A DNA stretch of 64,000 bases. Source: CAWCDJ01 sp963796675. GTDB taxonomy: Bacteria > Acidobacteriota > Terriglobia > Bryobacterales > Bryobacteraceae. The stretch covers positions 372,001-436,000 of the forward strand of contig CAWCMS010000020.1 of NCBI GenBank assembly GCA_963796675.1, in the 5' to 3' direction. Position numbers and translations under genes: made by a program. Position 1 is the first letter of the stretch; each line of letters begins with the position of its first letter. Under the pieces are notes generated by a model. The model did no database searches, had not been told where the DNA came from, and saw only the letters and a list, made by a program, of their open reading frames with translations. Positions 9,250 to 17,661 of this stretch are shown here, one piece after another.

Positions 9250-11104
9250 TCAGTAACTCAACCCGTAGCCGTATTTGTACAGCGGATCGCCGTTCGGAGT
9301 GTTGAGATTGAGCGGTAGCTGCGACATGCTGCGCGGCCACGAAAACGACAGCTTGCCTTTGGGCTTGTAGTCGCCGAACAGGACATCGGTCACGCCCTGG
9401 CCTTCGGTGCCCGGCAGCCATGCGGCCACCAGCGCGTCGGTCTTATCCAGAATGTTGCCGACGATCATCGGCCGCCCCGAGAGCAGCACCGTCACCACCG
9501 GGATTCCCGCCGCCTTCATGTTGTTCACCGCGGCCACGTCCTCCTCGGAAAGCGCCAGGTCCGTGCGGTCGCCCATCATCTCGGCATAGGGGGTCTCGCC
9601 GATCACCACCACGCCGATATCCGCTCCCTCGGCGCCCTTGCCGTCGGCAGACGCCGTGACCTCGGTGCCCTTCGACACGGCCTGGCGGATGGCGGCGAGA
9701 ATCGTGGTGCCGCCCTCGGTGACCGCGCCGCGATGGCCCTGCCAGGTGATGGTCCATCCGCCGCACTGGTTGCCGAGATCGTCGGCGCTCTTGCCGGCTA
9801 CATGGATGCGCTTCAGCCGTCTTCGCGATCGGCAGCGCTTTGCCGTCATTCTTCAGCAGCACCAGCGATTCGCGCACGGCCTGCCGCGCCACGGCGCGGT
9901 GCTCGGGCGAGCCGAAGCTCTTCTGCAGCGAGCGGTCGGCCAGTTGCGAGCGGTTCGGGTCCATCAGCCCCATGGCGAACTTCACGCGCAGAATGCCGCG
10001 TCACGGCATCGTCGATGCGCGACATCGGCACCTGCCTTCCTGCACCAGTTCCTTCAGGTCGTTGATAGAACTCGCGATAGCGCGTCGGCACCATCACCAT
10101 GTCCATGCCGGCGTTGATGGAGATGCGCGACGTCGTCCTTGTAATCGGGCGAGATCTGGTCGATGGCGTTGTAGTCGGAAATCAGGAAGCCCTGGAAGCC
10201 GAGCTCGTTCTTGAGGATGTCGGTCAGGAGCTGCTTGCTGGCGGAACACTTCACGCCGTTCCAACTGCTAGTACGACGGCATGATGGTGCCGACGCCCGC
10301 CTTGATCGGCCGTAATGTAGCCCTGCAGGTGGATGCGGCGCAGCGTGGCTTCATCCACGCGCGTGTCGCCCTGGTCGAGGCCGCGGCCGTTGGCGGCCGA
10401 GCCCCAAGCTGTGCCGCCGTCGCCGCGTAGTGCTTGGCGCAGGCGAGCACCGCGAGCGGGTTCGCCAGGTCCGTGCCCTGCAGGCCGCGCACCGCCGCTT
10501 CGCCCAACTGCCTGACCAGCGCCGGATCTTCGGAGAAGCCTTCGTAAGTGCGTCCCCAGCGGATATCCTGCGGCACCGTCACGCAGGGCGCGAACGCCCA
10601 CTGAATTCCCGTGGCGCGGACTTCTTCCGCGGTGATCCGCCCGATTTTCTCGATCAGCGCGGGATTGCGCGTGCAGCCCAGCCCGACATTGTGCGGGAAG
10701 ATCACGGCGCCGAGCACGTTGCTGTGCCCATGGACGGCGTCGATGCCGTAGAGAATGGGAATCTTCAGGCGGGTGTTGGCGGTGTGCTTTTGCAGACGGT
10801 CGTACAGGTCCGTCCACGCCTGGAGGCTGTTGCCCTCTTTGGGATCGGAATCGCCGCCGCTCAACAGCGAACCGACGTAATAGTTCTCGATATCGGCCTG
10901 GTCCTCCAGAGCGCTCTGCTCCGGCTGCGTCATCTGCCCGATCTTCTCGTCGAGCGTCATCCGGGCAAGCAGCGCTTTGACCTGCGGATCGAAGGAAGAG
11001 AGCGGCTTCGGACCGGAAGCCGCCGAGCCCCCGATCGTCAGAATCAGGCAGGCGGCGGCGACGGAGCCAGCCGCGGCGATTCTCAAGGCGGTAGCCTGTT
11101 TCAT
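9250..11104 (-). CDS. Secreted GH3 beta-glucosidase, BglX-like (frameshifted)
   Basis: Glycoside hydrolase family 3, about 610 residues. The ATG at 11104 starts an export signal (ALRIAAAGSVAAACLILTIG). Then come LLARMTLDEKIGQMTQPE, PILYGIDAVHGHSNVLGA, FAPCVTVPQDIRWGRTYEGF and VLACAKHYAA of the N-terminal barrel. The nucleophile region GFLISDYNAIDQI is near 10165, and C-terminal landmarks are VVVIGETPYAEMMGD, VLLSGRPM and the closing DPLYKYGYGLSY. Frame breaks are near 10413, 10310, 10265, 10115, 10045, 10000 and 9828. It probably releases glucose from beta-glucans in the periplasm. It converges on trpE(G) and is divergent from the next gene. Confidence 0.87.
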
Positions 11105-11168
11105 GTAAGATAAATCCTCGCTGCTTAATGGATTTATCATGTTTCATCAGCGCGCGTTGGGTACGTTT

Positions 11169-12107
11169 ATGAAAACACTCGTGATCGCTTTGGGATTGAC
11201 GGCCTCCCTGATGGCCGCGGAATTTCCGCAGGCGGACATCGCCAACGGCATGGTTCGCGCCAAACTGTATCTGCCGGACACGCAGAACGGTTACTACCGC
11301 GCTACGCGGTTCGACTGGTCAGGCGTCATCGCAAGCCTCGAATACAAGGGCCACAGCTACTTCGGTGTCTGGTTCCCCCGGTACGACCCGAAGCTGCATG
11401 ATTCCATCACCGGCCCCGTGGAATCCTTCAGCGCCCTCTGGTTCGACGACGCCAAGCCCGGCGACACTTTCGTGCGCATCGGCGTGGGCGTACTGCGGCG
11501 CCCGGACGACCGCAAGGTGAACGACTTCTTCACCTACGACATTGTGGACTCCGGCAAGTGGACCACGAAAACCCGCGACGATTCGGTCGAATCCACCCAA
11601 ACGCTGCCTGGCGTCTACGTCTACCGCAAGGCGGTGCGCCTCGAAAAAAACAAGCCCGTACTGGTGATCGAGCACAGCTTGCGGAATACCGGCAAGAAGG
11701 TGATCGAGACCGACGTCTTCAATCACGATTTCTACATGCTCGACGGCAAGCCCACCGGTCCCGACGTCAGCGTCACGTTCCCCTTCGACGTGAAGATGGA
11801 CCATTCCTGGCCGGGCGTCGCCGAGGTGCGCGGCAAGCAGCTGGTCTACCTGCAGGAACTGGGTCCCGGGCAATCGGTGTTCGGCTGGATGACCGGCTTC
11901 GGCGCGACCGCGGCCGATTACGATTTCCGCATCGAGAATCGCAAGACCGGCGCCGGCGTGCGGCAGACCGGCGACCACCCGCTGTCGAAAATCAACTACT
12001 GGTCGATCCGCACCACCGCCTGCCCCGAGGGCTACAACCACCTGCGTGTGGAACCGGGGAAGGAAATTCGCTGGCGCGTCTCCTACGAGTTCTACGAAGT
12101 CAAGTGA
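11169..12107 (+). CDS. Secreted protein, possible galactose-mutarotase-like fold
   Basis: 312 residues with a signal peptide (MKTLVIALGLTASLMAAEF). The body is beta-rich, with aromatic and acidic patches such as YRATRFDWSGVIASLEY, VFNHDFYMLDGKPTGPDV and WRVSYEFYEVK, resembling secreted aldose-1-epimerase/galactose-mutarotase-superfamily proteins of soil Acidobacteria. No catalytic residue can be assigned with certainty. I chose the ATG at 11169 because the upstream ATG (11139) adds ten non-signal residues. It is divergent from the GH3 gene, suggesting a carbohydrate role, and its stop overlaps the next gene (GTGA). Confidence 0.6.
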   Translation: MKTLVIALGLTASLMAAEFPQADIANGMVRAKLYLPDTQNGYYRATRFDWSGVIASLEYKGHSYFGVWFPRYDPKLHDSITGPVESFSALWFDDAKPGDTFVRIGVGVLRRPDDRKVNDFFTYDIVDSGKWTTKTRDDSVESTQTLPGVYVYRKAVRLEKNKPVLVIEHSLRNTGKKVIETDVFNHDFYMLDGKPTGPDVSVTFPFDVKMDHSWPGVAEVRGKQLVYLQELGPGQSVFGWMTGFGATAADYDFRIENRKTGAGVRQTGDHPLSKINYWSIRTTACPEGYNHLRVEPGKEIRWRVSYEFYEVK

Positions 12108-12754
12108 GGATTCCGCCGCCGGGCGAGATCGAAATCTGGAGCGCCGCCCTCGATCGGGAACCGTGGGTCGAGATCTGCCGCCCGCTCTTGGGCGATAACG
12201 AACGCGAGCGCGTGGCGCGCTTTCGCTTCGAGTACCTGCGCCGCCGCTATACTATCGCCCACGGGTTTCTGCGCGATCTCTTGGGCCGTTACCTCGGGAC
12301 GCCTCCGGAGAAGCTCGCCTTCGAAACCGGCGCGCACGGCAAACCCTTCGTCCGCGGCACGACGCTGCGGTTCAATCTTTCGCATTCGGAGGATCTGGCG
12401 GCTTGTGCCGTGACCAGCGGACGCAGCGTCGGGGTGGACGTGGAATATATACGCCCCGTGCCGGAGCTGGATGCGATTGCCGCCCGCTTCTTTGCAGGGG
12501 GCGAAAGAGAGCGGATCGGCCAGGCGAACGACCCCTCGCGGGCGTTCTTCGAGTGCTGGACGCGCAAGGAAGCGTACATCAAGGGAGTGGGAGGCGGGCT
12601 CTCCATTCCGCTCACTTCGTTCGACACCTCGACAGCCGTGGAAGGCTGGGCGTTCGCGGAATGGGCGCCCGGTAGAGGATACACGGGAGCGGTAGCCCTC
12701 GAAGAGGCGATCACTCGGCTCGAGGTCCGCACATGGTCACCCCAGGTTCCGTAA
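12104..12754 (+). CDS. 4'-phosphopantetheinyl transferase, Sfp type
   Basis: 216 residues from a GTG that overlaps the stop of the previous gene. Conserved transferase motifs are GKPFV followed by LRFNLSHSEDLAACAV, the Mg-binding GVDVEYIRP, and FFECWTRKEAYIKGVGGGL with the W-x-x-K-E-A signature. It transfers the phosphopantetheine arm of CoA to carrier proteins of fatty acid, polyketide or nonribosomal peptide synthases. No such synthase lies in the window, so the partner is elsewhere. Coupling with the mutarotase-like gene is probably only positional. Confidence 0.93.
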   Translation: MRIPPPGEIEIWSAALDREPWVEICRPLLGDNERERVARFRFEYLRRRYTIAHGFLRDLLGRYLGTPPEKLAFETGAHGKPFVRGTTLRFNLSHSEDLAACAVTSGRSVGVDVEYIRPVPELDAIAARFFAGGERERIGQANDPSRAFFECWTRKEAYIKGVGGGLSIPLTSFDTSTAVEGWAFAEWAPGRGYTGAVALEEAITRLEVRTWSPQVP

Positions 12755-12831
12755 GAACTCACGCGTTTCACTCCCGATCCTAAACCCTTTCAGGGATGAC
12801 GGCGTCTGCGTCCGGAACTTAATCTGAAGGT

Positions 12832-13173
12832 ATGAGGAGTGTTGGTGACGGCATTCCGGATCTAGCGGCGATACGGGGAAGCCGTGGTATTTCTTTGCGC
12901 CAAATTGCGGATGCGACAAGGATCGGTGTCTATTATCTCAAGGCGATCGAAGGTCGGGAAATCGGTAAGTTGCCGCCTGGGATTTATTCCCGCAGTTATA
13001 TTCGTCAATATGCCCGTGCTATCGATTACGACGAAAGAGAGCTATTGGAGTATTTCGAGCTGACGGCGGAAACGGAAGAAATCCCGCCTCCCGCGCCGTC
13101 AGGAAACTGGATAACCCGGCTGATGCAGATTCTTCATCCGGTTCCGCACGGCCGCACCGAAGGGTCGCGATAA
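12832..13173 (+). CDS. HTH protein resembling the RodZ N-terminal domain
   Basis: 113 residues. Residues ~12-80 are a Cro/RodZ-like helix-turn-helix (LRQIADATRIGVYYLKAIEG, then PPGIYSRSYIRQYARAI), as in the cytoplasmic domain of RodZ. RodZ normally also has a transmembrane helix and a periplasmic domain; neither is present, and the C-terminus is short and proline-rich. It could be a small DNA-binding regulator or a domain-only RodZ relative. It converges on the PEP-CTERM gene across a hairpin at 13181-13202. Confidence 0.8.
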   Translation: MRSVGDGIPDLAAIRGSRGISLRQIADATRIGVYYLKAIEGREIGKLPPGIYSRSYIRQYARAIDYDERELLEYFELTAETEEIPPPAPSGNWITRLMQILHPVPHGRTEGSR

Positions 13174-13180
13174 GTGCGAT

Positions 13181-13202
13181 GGGCCTCCCGCGGAGGAGGC
13201 CC
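13181..13202. terminator. Strong hairpin between convergent genes, likely terminator
   Basis: GGGCCTCC (13181-13188) and GGAGGCCC (13195-13202) form a perfect 8-bp stem with a 6-base loop, 8 bp after the HTH gene stop. There is no U tract on either side, so termination may be weak or factor-assisted. The rest of 13203-13353 shows nothing I can name. Confidence 0.5.
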
Positions 13203-13353
13203 GTCGCCAACCTCGAGAAAGGGCGCTAGAATACCCGGAGCACGGGCGAATCCCTGACCTGAAAACCCTACGAAGAGAACCGCGAGCATGGGATCGCCGA
13301 GTCAATCAGCCTATGACCTAGATCGGTTTAACGTTCGCTATTGCAGCCCCGAT

Positions 13354-13990
13354 TCAGTGCATGAGCCGCTTGAATCGGCCTCGCCCAAACACTGCTGCCA
13401 GCGCGGAGCCGACAAGGATCAACGAGGCGGGTTCCGGGACGGCCGCAGTAACCGCAGTGAAAGTCGAAGTGCCCAAAGGTTGGCCAATGGCCCAAGTCAG
13501 GTCGCCCGCGGTTGTTGGAAAAACCGGTGTGATCTGGGATTCGCTCGCGACGCCCCCCGGTCCCGGGGATTGGTCCAAGAGAGCTTCGAAGATCGTATGT
13601 GGAAAAGATGGCGCCGGTCTGTAACAATATGCCGGTTCCCGTGGTGTTATCCAGGATGAGCCCTGTTGGAGCCCCGAAAAATGTGTTCAAAGCGGGGTCA
13701 TTCAACGTCGAGAGGATCACAATCGTGTCAGTGAATATGCCGATTCCAAGGCCAGCGACGCTCACTGTCGCGGTGCCGGAATTGGTTACGATATCGGTAT
13801 AGGGAGCAGGACCAGGCACGACGTTCGCCGTGTCACCGGAAAGAGTAACCGTCACGAGCGCATTCGTAAACGATGAGCCGCCAAGAGTGCCACTGGCCGT
13901 CGCCGTTAGCGAGTAGGTTATCGGACCTGCCTGGGCCACCGCGCCCGAACATAAGACAGCCGCCAAAACAGTGAATAAACCCCGCACCAT
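13354..13990 (-). CDS. PEP-CTERM sorting-domain protein (one frameshift)
   Basis: About 210 residues, exported (MVRGLFTVLAAVLCSGAVAQA, with a GGAGG site before the ATG at 13990). The middle is low in charge and rich in Gly, Thr and Ser. The C-terminus has the PEP-CTERM tripartite signal: VPEPASL, a hydrophobic helix ILVGSALAAVFG and a basic end RGRFKRLMH. Such proteins are processed by an exosortase, which is not in this window, and usually go to the surface or matrix. One base is missing near 13590, separating the body from the sorting signal; probably a sequence error. Confidence 0.8.
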
Positions 13991-14267
13991 ACAACCTCCT
14001 TCCGCGCCCGAGTGCCGCACCCACTTTTCGCCGTTGTCCGTGCATGGACCGTCACGATCAGAGAAAGATCGAGTCTCTCAAAGATTCATTTTGATCAATA
14101 GAAATATCATGCAAAATCCAAACAAAATGGCGAAACTGGTTCAGTACGCTTGGTACCAAGATCAAGAGCGTGCAGCCTGCTCGTCGGCGTCGTCGCTTGG
14201 ATACGCCGCTGCATTTCGGCGGTGGGCGTCGAGGTCCGGCCCGCCGTAACACATCCCGCCGCCAGCG

Positions 14268-14471
14268 ATGCAGAAGAATATGCCGTCACTGTCCAAAGGC
14301 ATGTTTCGTGGCGAACTGGCTTTGATCGATTCCCGGACCGGCGAGGTGCTCTCGTTCGTCCGATTTCAAAGGCAGCAGAACATGACGGAAAAGGCGGAAG
14401 AGCGGATCGCGGAGGGTGTACGGCTGGCATTGCACGACGTCCCCTTACCGCTTCCTCCGCCGAAAAAGTGA
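14268..14471 (+). CDS. Possible small protein of unknown function
   Basis: 67-codon open frame between the PEP-CTERM gene and the IS element. The sequence is protein-like (ELALIDSRTGEVLSFVRF, then EKAEERIAEGVRLALHD) and ends in a proline and lysine tail. There is no convincing ribosome site, and the upstream reading frame is interrupted, so it may be the intact end of a longer broken gene. Apart from this frame, 13991-14488 shows only an AT-richer stretch near 14060-14130 that could hold the PEP-CTERM gene's promoter. Confidence 0.3.
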   Translation: MQKNMPSLSKGMFRGELALIDSRTGEVLSFVRFQRQQNMTEKAEERIAEGVRLALHDVPLPLPPPKK

Positions 14472-14488
14472 ACTCGTGTAGTGCCTCG

Positions 14489-14507
14489 GTGGGGCAGGCT
14501 TTCAGCC
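14489..14507 (+). repeat. Left fragment of a palindromic repeat split by the IS element
   Basis: GTGGGGCAGGC (14489-14499) is the exact reverse complement of GCCTGCCCCAC at 15997-16007, on the far side of the insertion sequence. Together with 15941-16007 it rebuilds a multi-hairpin element. Bases 14497-14507 are the left target-site copy. Confidence 0.6.
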
Positions 14508-15929
14508 CAATGCCACTTAGTTTTCCGCGCCAATGGCAACCAGAACATTTGATTGGAGTTATGTTCTGGTGTGGCGCTTTGTAATTCGGAGTCAATTCTT
14601 CAGTGGTATGAGCAGGTGGCGCCTGCCACGTTGTTCCGCTTGCTACAGCGGGATCTCGGTTGGAAGGTACGGGCTGGGATCTTCACCGCCCGCGTGGTGC
14701 TGTGGATGATGATGATGCAGCGTCTGCAGCCCAGGGGTTCGCTGGCCAGCAGCGTGGCCCAGTTAGTGGAGGGGCGATTCGACCCGATCCTGAGCGCCTG
14801 CAAGCGGGTACAGGAGAGGAACATCGCGTCGTCGACCGGCGGGTATTGCCAAGCTCGCCAACACTTGCCCAAACTGTTGGTGAGTAGCGTGATGAACGAG
14901 TCGATGGAAAGACTGCGGCAGCGACTGCTGGAATCGGAACCGGAAGGGAGCCCGCGGGTGTATTTGTTGGACGGCTCGAGCCTGCAATTGGAGCACGAAG
15001 CAGAGTTGGTGAGGCCCTACCCGCCCAATCGCAACCAGCACGGTCGCTCGCATTGGCCAGTGCTGCGCATCGTGGTGCTGCATGATTTGCGGACGGGCTT
15101 GGCAGAGCGACCCTACTGGGGAGCGATGTACGGGCCAAAGGCGGTGAGTGAACAGGGCTTGGCGAAACAGGCCATGGCCCAAGTTCCCGCCGGTGCGGTG
15201 ATCGTGGGGGACCGCAATTTTGGGATCTTCTTCACTGCCTACGGAGCAGGGCAAGCAGGGCATCAAACGATCGTGCGTTTGACGGCGGTGCGGGCGAAAC
15301 GCTTGGCGGGTGGGGAGATCGCAGAGCCTGGCGAGTATGCGGTGTGTTGGCGCGCGAGCCGGTGGGACGGGAGGAAGAAGGGGCAGAAGCAAGCACCTCC
15401 CTGGCCGGATGGTGCCAGCATCGAGGGCCGGCTGATCGCCGTCCGGGTGGGGCGCGGCAAACACAAACAGTGGCTCTATCTATTCACCACCACTACCTTG
15501 CCAGCCGAGGAGGTAGTCGCGCTCTATGGTCGTCGGTGGCGCATTGAGACAGATTTACGTTGTCTGAAACAGACGGTGCATCTGTCGCGCATCAACGCGC
15601 ACTCCGTGGACATGATGGAGAAGGAACTACTGGTTGCTGTGATGGCCTATAACCTGGTCCGAGCCATCCTGTTTCAGGCGGCACAACGGGCCGCCATCGA
15701 CCCTCGGCAATTGAGCTTTACCTATGCCAGCCAGATTGTGCTCGACAGCTATCCCGATATTCTGGCGGCACGCACCGCCAAGCAGAGAGAACAAAAACTG
15801 GATCGCATGATCGAACTGGTCGCACGATGTCGGCTCCCACGGCGCCTCAAACGGCGATCGTATCCGCGAGAAGTCTGGGGGCGTGGCTTCCATTTTCCTA
15901 CCCGTAGAGAGAAAAACTAAGTGGCATTG
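14508..15929 (+). mobile_element. IS4-family insertion sequence, complete, 1422 bp
   Basis: The ends are 17-bp perfect inverted repeats: CAATGCCACTTAGTTTT at 14508-14524 and its reverse complement at 15913-15929. They flank a single transposase gene. The flanks carry an 11-bp target duplication with one mismatch, GGCTTTCAGCC (14497-14507) and GACTTTCAGCC (15930-15940), matching the 10-13 bp duplications usual for IS4. Intact ends and an open transposase frame suggest a recent and possibly active copy. It sits in intergenic repeat DNA and breaks no gene. Confidence 0.88.
14553..15920 (+). CDS. IS4-family transposase
   Basis: 455 residues, uninterrupted. The DDE residues fall in YLLDGSSLQLE (first Asp), VIVGDRNFGIFFTA (second Asp) and the YREK-like C1 block RRWRIETDLRCLKQTVHLS (Glu), spaced as in IS4 enzymes with the beta-strand insertion. 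The N-terminal region has the helical IS4-type domain. The start is TTG at 14553 or GTG at 14571; neither has a strong ribosome site, which is common in insertion sequences. It catalyses cut-and-paste movement of the element. Confidence 0.93.
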   Translation: MELCSGVALCNSESILQWYEQVAPATLFRLLQRDLGWKVRAGIFTARVVLWMMMMQRLQPRGSLASSVAQLVEGRFDPILSACKRVQERNIASSTGGYCQARQHLPKLLVSSVMNESMERLRQRLLESEPEGSPRVYLLDGSSLQLEHEAELVRPYPPNRNQHGRSHWPVLRIVVLHDLRTGLAERPYWGAMYGPKAVSEQGLAKQAMAQVPAGAVIVGDRNFGIFFTAYGAGQAGHQTIVRLTAVRAKRLAGGEIAEPGEYAVCWRASRWDGRKKGQKQAPPWPDGASIEGRLIAVRVGRGKHKQWLYLFTTTTLPAEEVVALYGRRWRIETDLRCLKQTVHLSRINAHSVDMMEKELLVAVMAYNLVRAILFQAAQRAAIDPRQLSFTYASQIVLDSYPDILAARTAKQREQKLDRMIELVARCRLPRRLKRRSYPREVWGRGFHFPTRREKN

Positions 15930-15940
15930 GACTTTCAGCC

Positions 15941-16007
15941 TGCGGACCCGCTTTCAGCGGGTCCAACCGGCCTGAAGTCCGGTTGCAGGCAGGAGTGCCT
16001 GCCCCAC
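15941..16007 (+). repeat. Multi-hairpin palindromic repeat (right part)
   Basis: Three perfect hairpins lie head to tail: GGACCCGC/GCGGGTCC (15944-15964), AACCGG/CCGGTT (15965-15984) and GCAGGCA/TGCCTGC (15985-16002). The outer arm GCCTGCCCCAC pairs with 14489-14499 beyond the IS. Without the insertion the element would be about 86 bp with an 11-bp outer stem. A related short copy is at 20687. Confidence 0.65.
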
Positions 16008-16049
16008 GTAGGCTTTTGGATATTGCTCAGAGTTTCCGGCGCACTACAC

Positions 16050-16823
16050 TTAGGACCAGGGCCGTTCGCGGCGCCCCACCCACGAGGAACGAATCGAAAT
16101 TCCGCCGTTCACCGTGTGTACCTGGATCTGCGCGCCGCCGCGGTTCATCACCGTCCGCAGCCGCGTACCGTCCGTGCCGCGCAAGGGGCGGCCGATGTCC
16201 GAATCGATACCGCCGCTCAAATTCCGTGCGGCCACCGTCGCCGAGGCATTTTTGGGAATCGAAAGCCGGATCGGCCCGTTCACCGATGACAGCGAAATCC
16301 TTCCGCAGCCCATGACGTATTCGAAATCCGCATCCAGCCGGCCGTTCACAGTCGAAAGCTCCACCTGCCCACCCAGCCGTTCGGCGTGAATGCGTCCGTT
16401 CACCGCGGATGCCCGCACCGCCCCCGCGAGGCCGCGCAGCGAAAGGCCTCCATTGGTAAGCCGCACATTTTGCAGGTTGGCGTTGCGCGGAACCATGATC
16501 CGATACTCAACGCTCGCCAGGTCGCCCGTGGCATCGCCCGCGTACTGCGTCCGCACCGAAAGCGACTCGTAGGAGGAATCCACCACGATCCGTGCGTCCT
16601 CAAGATTGCGGGGATCGGCGGATTTCTTGACGGCCTCGATCAGCACCTCGTCGCGGTCCCAGGCCATAATGCTGACGTCGCCGTAGGCGTTCTGGATCTC
16701 CACCGTGCCCTTGGGATTGAGGGTGTAGATATGGCGGAACGCCGGAGCCGGCGTTCCGATGATCATTGCGGGAAGACTCATGACGCCGGCCAGTGCCAGC
16801 GTCAGGATCCGGTAAACAGACAT
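16050..16823 (-). CDS. Exported DUF4097-like beta-helix protein
   Basis: 257 residues with a signal peptide (ILTLALAGVMSLPAMIIG). The body has the DUF4097 pattern of repeated short strands (VEIQNAYGDVSI, VNGRIHAERLGG, VNGRLDADFEYV, VNGPIRLSIPKN, VNGGISIRSS), with Asn-Gly turns every ~20 residues as in small beta-helices. Proteins of this family are periplasmic or surface-exposed, often beside transporters or regulators; the function is unknown. It is the last gene of the long minus-strand efflux cluster, about 100 bp after the ATPase. Confidence 0.75.
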   Translation of the reverse strand: MSVYRILTLALAGVMSLPAMIIGTPAPAFRHIYTLNPKGTVEIQNAYGDVSIMAWDRDEVLIEAVKKSADPRNLEDARIVVDSSYESLSVRTQYAGDATGDLASVEYRIMVPRNANLQNVRLTNGGLSLRGLAGAVRASAVNGRIHAERLGGQVELSTVNGRLDADFEYVMGCGRISLSSVNGPIRLSIPKNASATVAARNLSGGIDSDIGRPLRGTDGTRLRTVMNRGGAQIQVHTVNGGISIRSSWVGRRERPWS

Positions 16824-16920
16824 GCGCCCCCCTCAGCGGCTGGAAATATCCTGTCCTGGCGGCGAAGCAGACATGGTTCGCCGGTCTCCCTTCCGCCAGT
16901 CCCCTTTTTTGTTGCGCTCG

Positions 16921-17632
16921 TTACTGCCTGGCTTCCATGCTCTCTTCCACGATCCGGCCGTCGAACAGCCGGATGGTGCGGTCCGCAAACTCGGCGTAGC
17001 GCGGATCGTGCGTCACCATGCAGATGGTGGAGCCCTGCGCGTGCAGTTCGCGCAGCAGGGTCATCACCGCCTCGCCGTTGGCGGAATCCAGGTTTCCGGT
17101 CGGCTCGTCGGCGAGCAGGATCAGCGGATCGCCGCTCAGCGCGCGCGCCACGGCCACGCGCTGCTGCTGGCCGCCGGAGAGCTGCGAAGGATAGTGCTTC
17201 ATGCGGTGCGACATGCCGACGCGCTCCAGCGCTTCCTGCACGCGCCGCTTGCGCTCCGAGGCCGGCATGCCGCGGTAAGTCAGCGGCAGCTCGACGTTCT
17301 CGTAGACCGTCAGGTCGCCGATCAGGTTGAATGCCTGGAAGATGAAGCCGATTTCGCGGTTGCGGATGCGCGCCCGCTCGGAAAGCTTCAGCCCGGTCAC
17401 CGGTTTGCCGTTCAGGTAGTAGGTGCCGTCGCTCGGCGTATCGAGCAGCCCCAGGATCGCGAGCAGCGTCGATTTGCCGCAGCCCGACGGGCCCGGCAAT
17501 CGAAAGGTACTCCCCTTTCTTGACCTCGAAATGGATGCCCGAGAGCGCGTGCGTCTCCACTTCGTCGGTCACGAAAACCTTGCTGACGTTATCCAGCCGG
17601 ATCAACGGTTGCGAGCCATTTTCCATGTTCAT
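16921..17632 (-). CDS. ABC transporter ATPase, LolD/MacB type (one frameshift)
   Basis: About 236 residues. Walker A (SGCGKSTLLAILGLLD), IGFIFQAFNLIGDLTVYENV, signature LSGGQQQRVAVARAL, Walker B LILLADEPTGNLDS and the H-loop MVTHDPRY match the LolD/MacB/FtsE subclass, which powers FtsX-fold permeases by mechanotransmission rather than by moving substrate across the inner membrane. The frame breaks at 17499 by one extra C in a CC run just before Walker A, probably an error. It should drive the separately encoded permease at 22375-23628, five genes upstream in the same cluster. Confidence 0.9.
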
Positions 17633-17661
17633 TTGCTCCTCATTACGAATATCGCGGACGT

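Noticed and set aside
14107..14595. 162-codon minus-strand frame upstream of the IS element
   Set aside because: No ribosome site or recognisable domain; it extends into the IS end, so it cannot be an ancestral gene.
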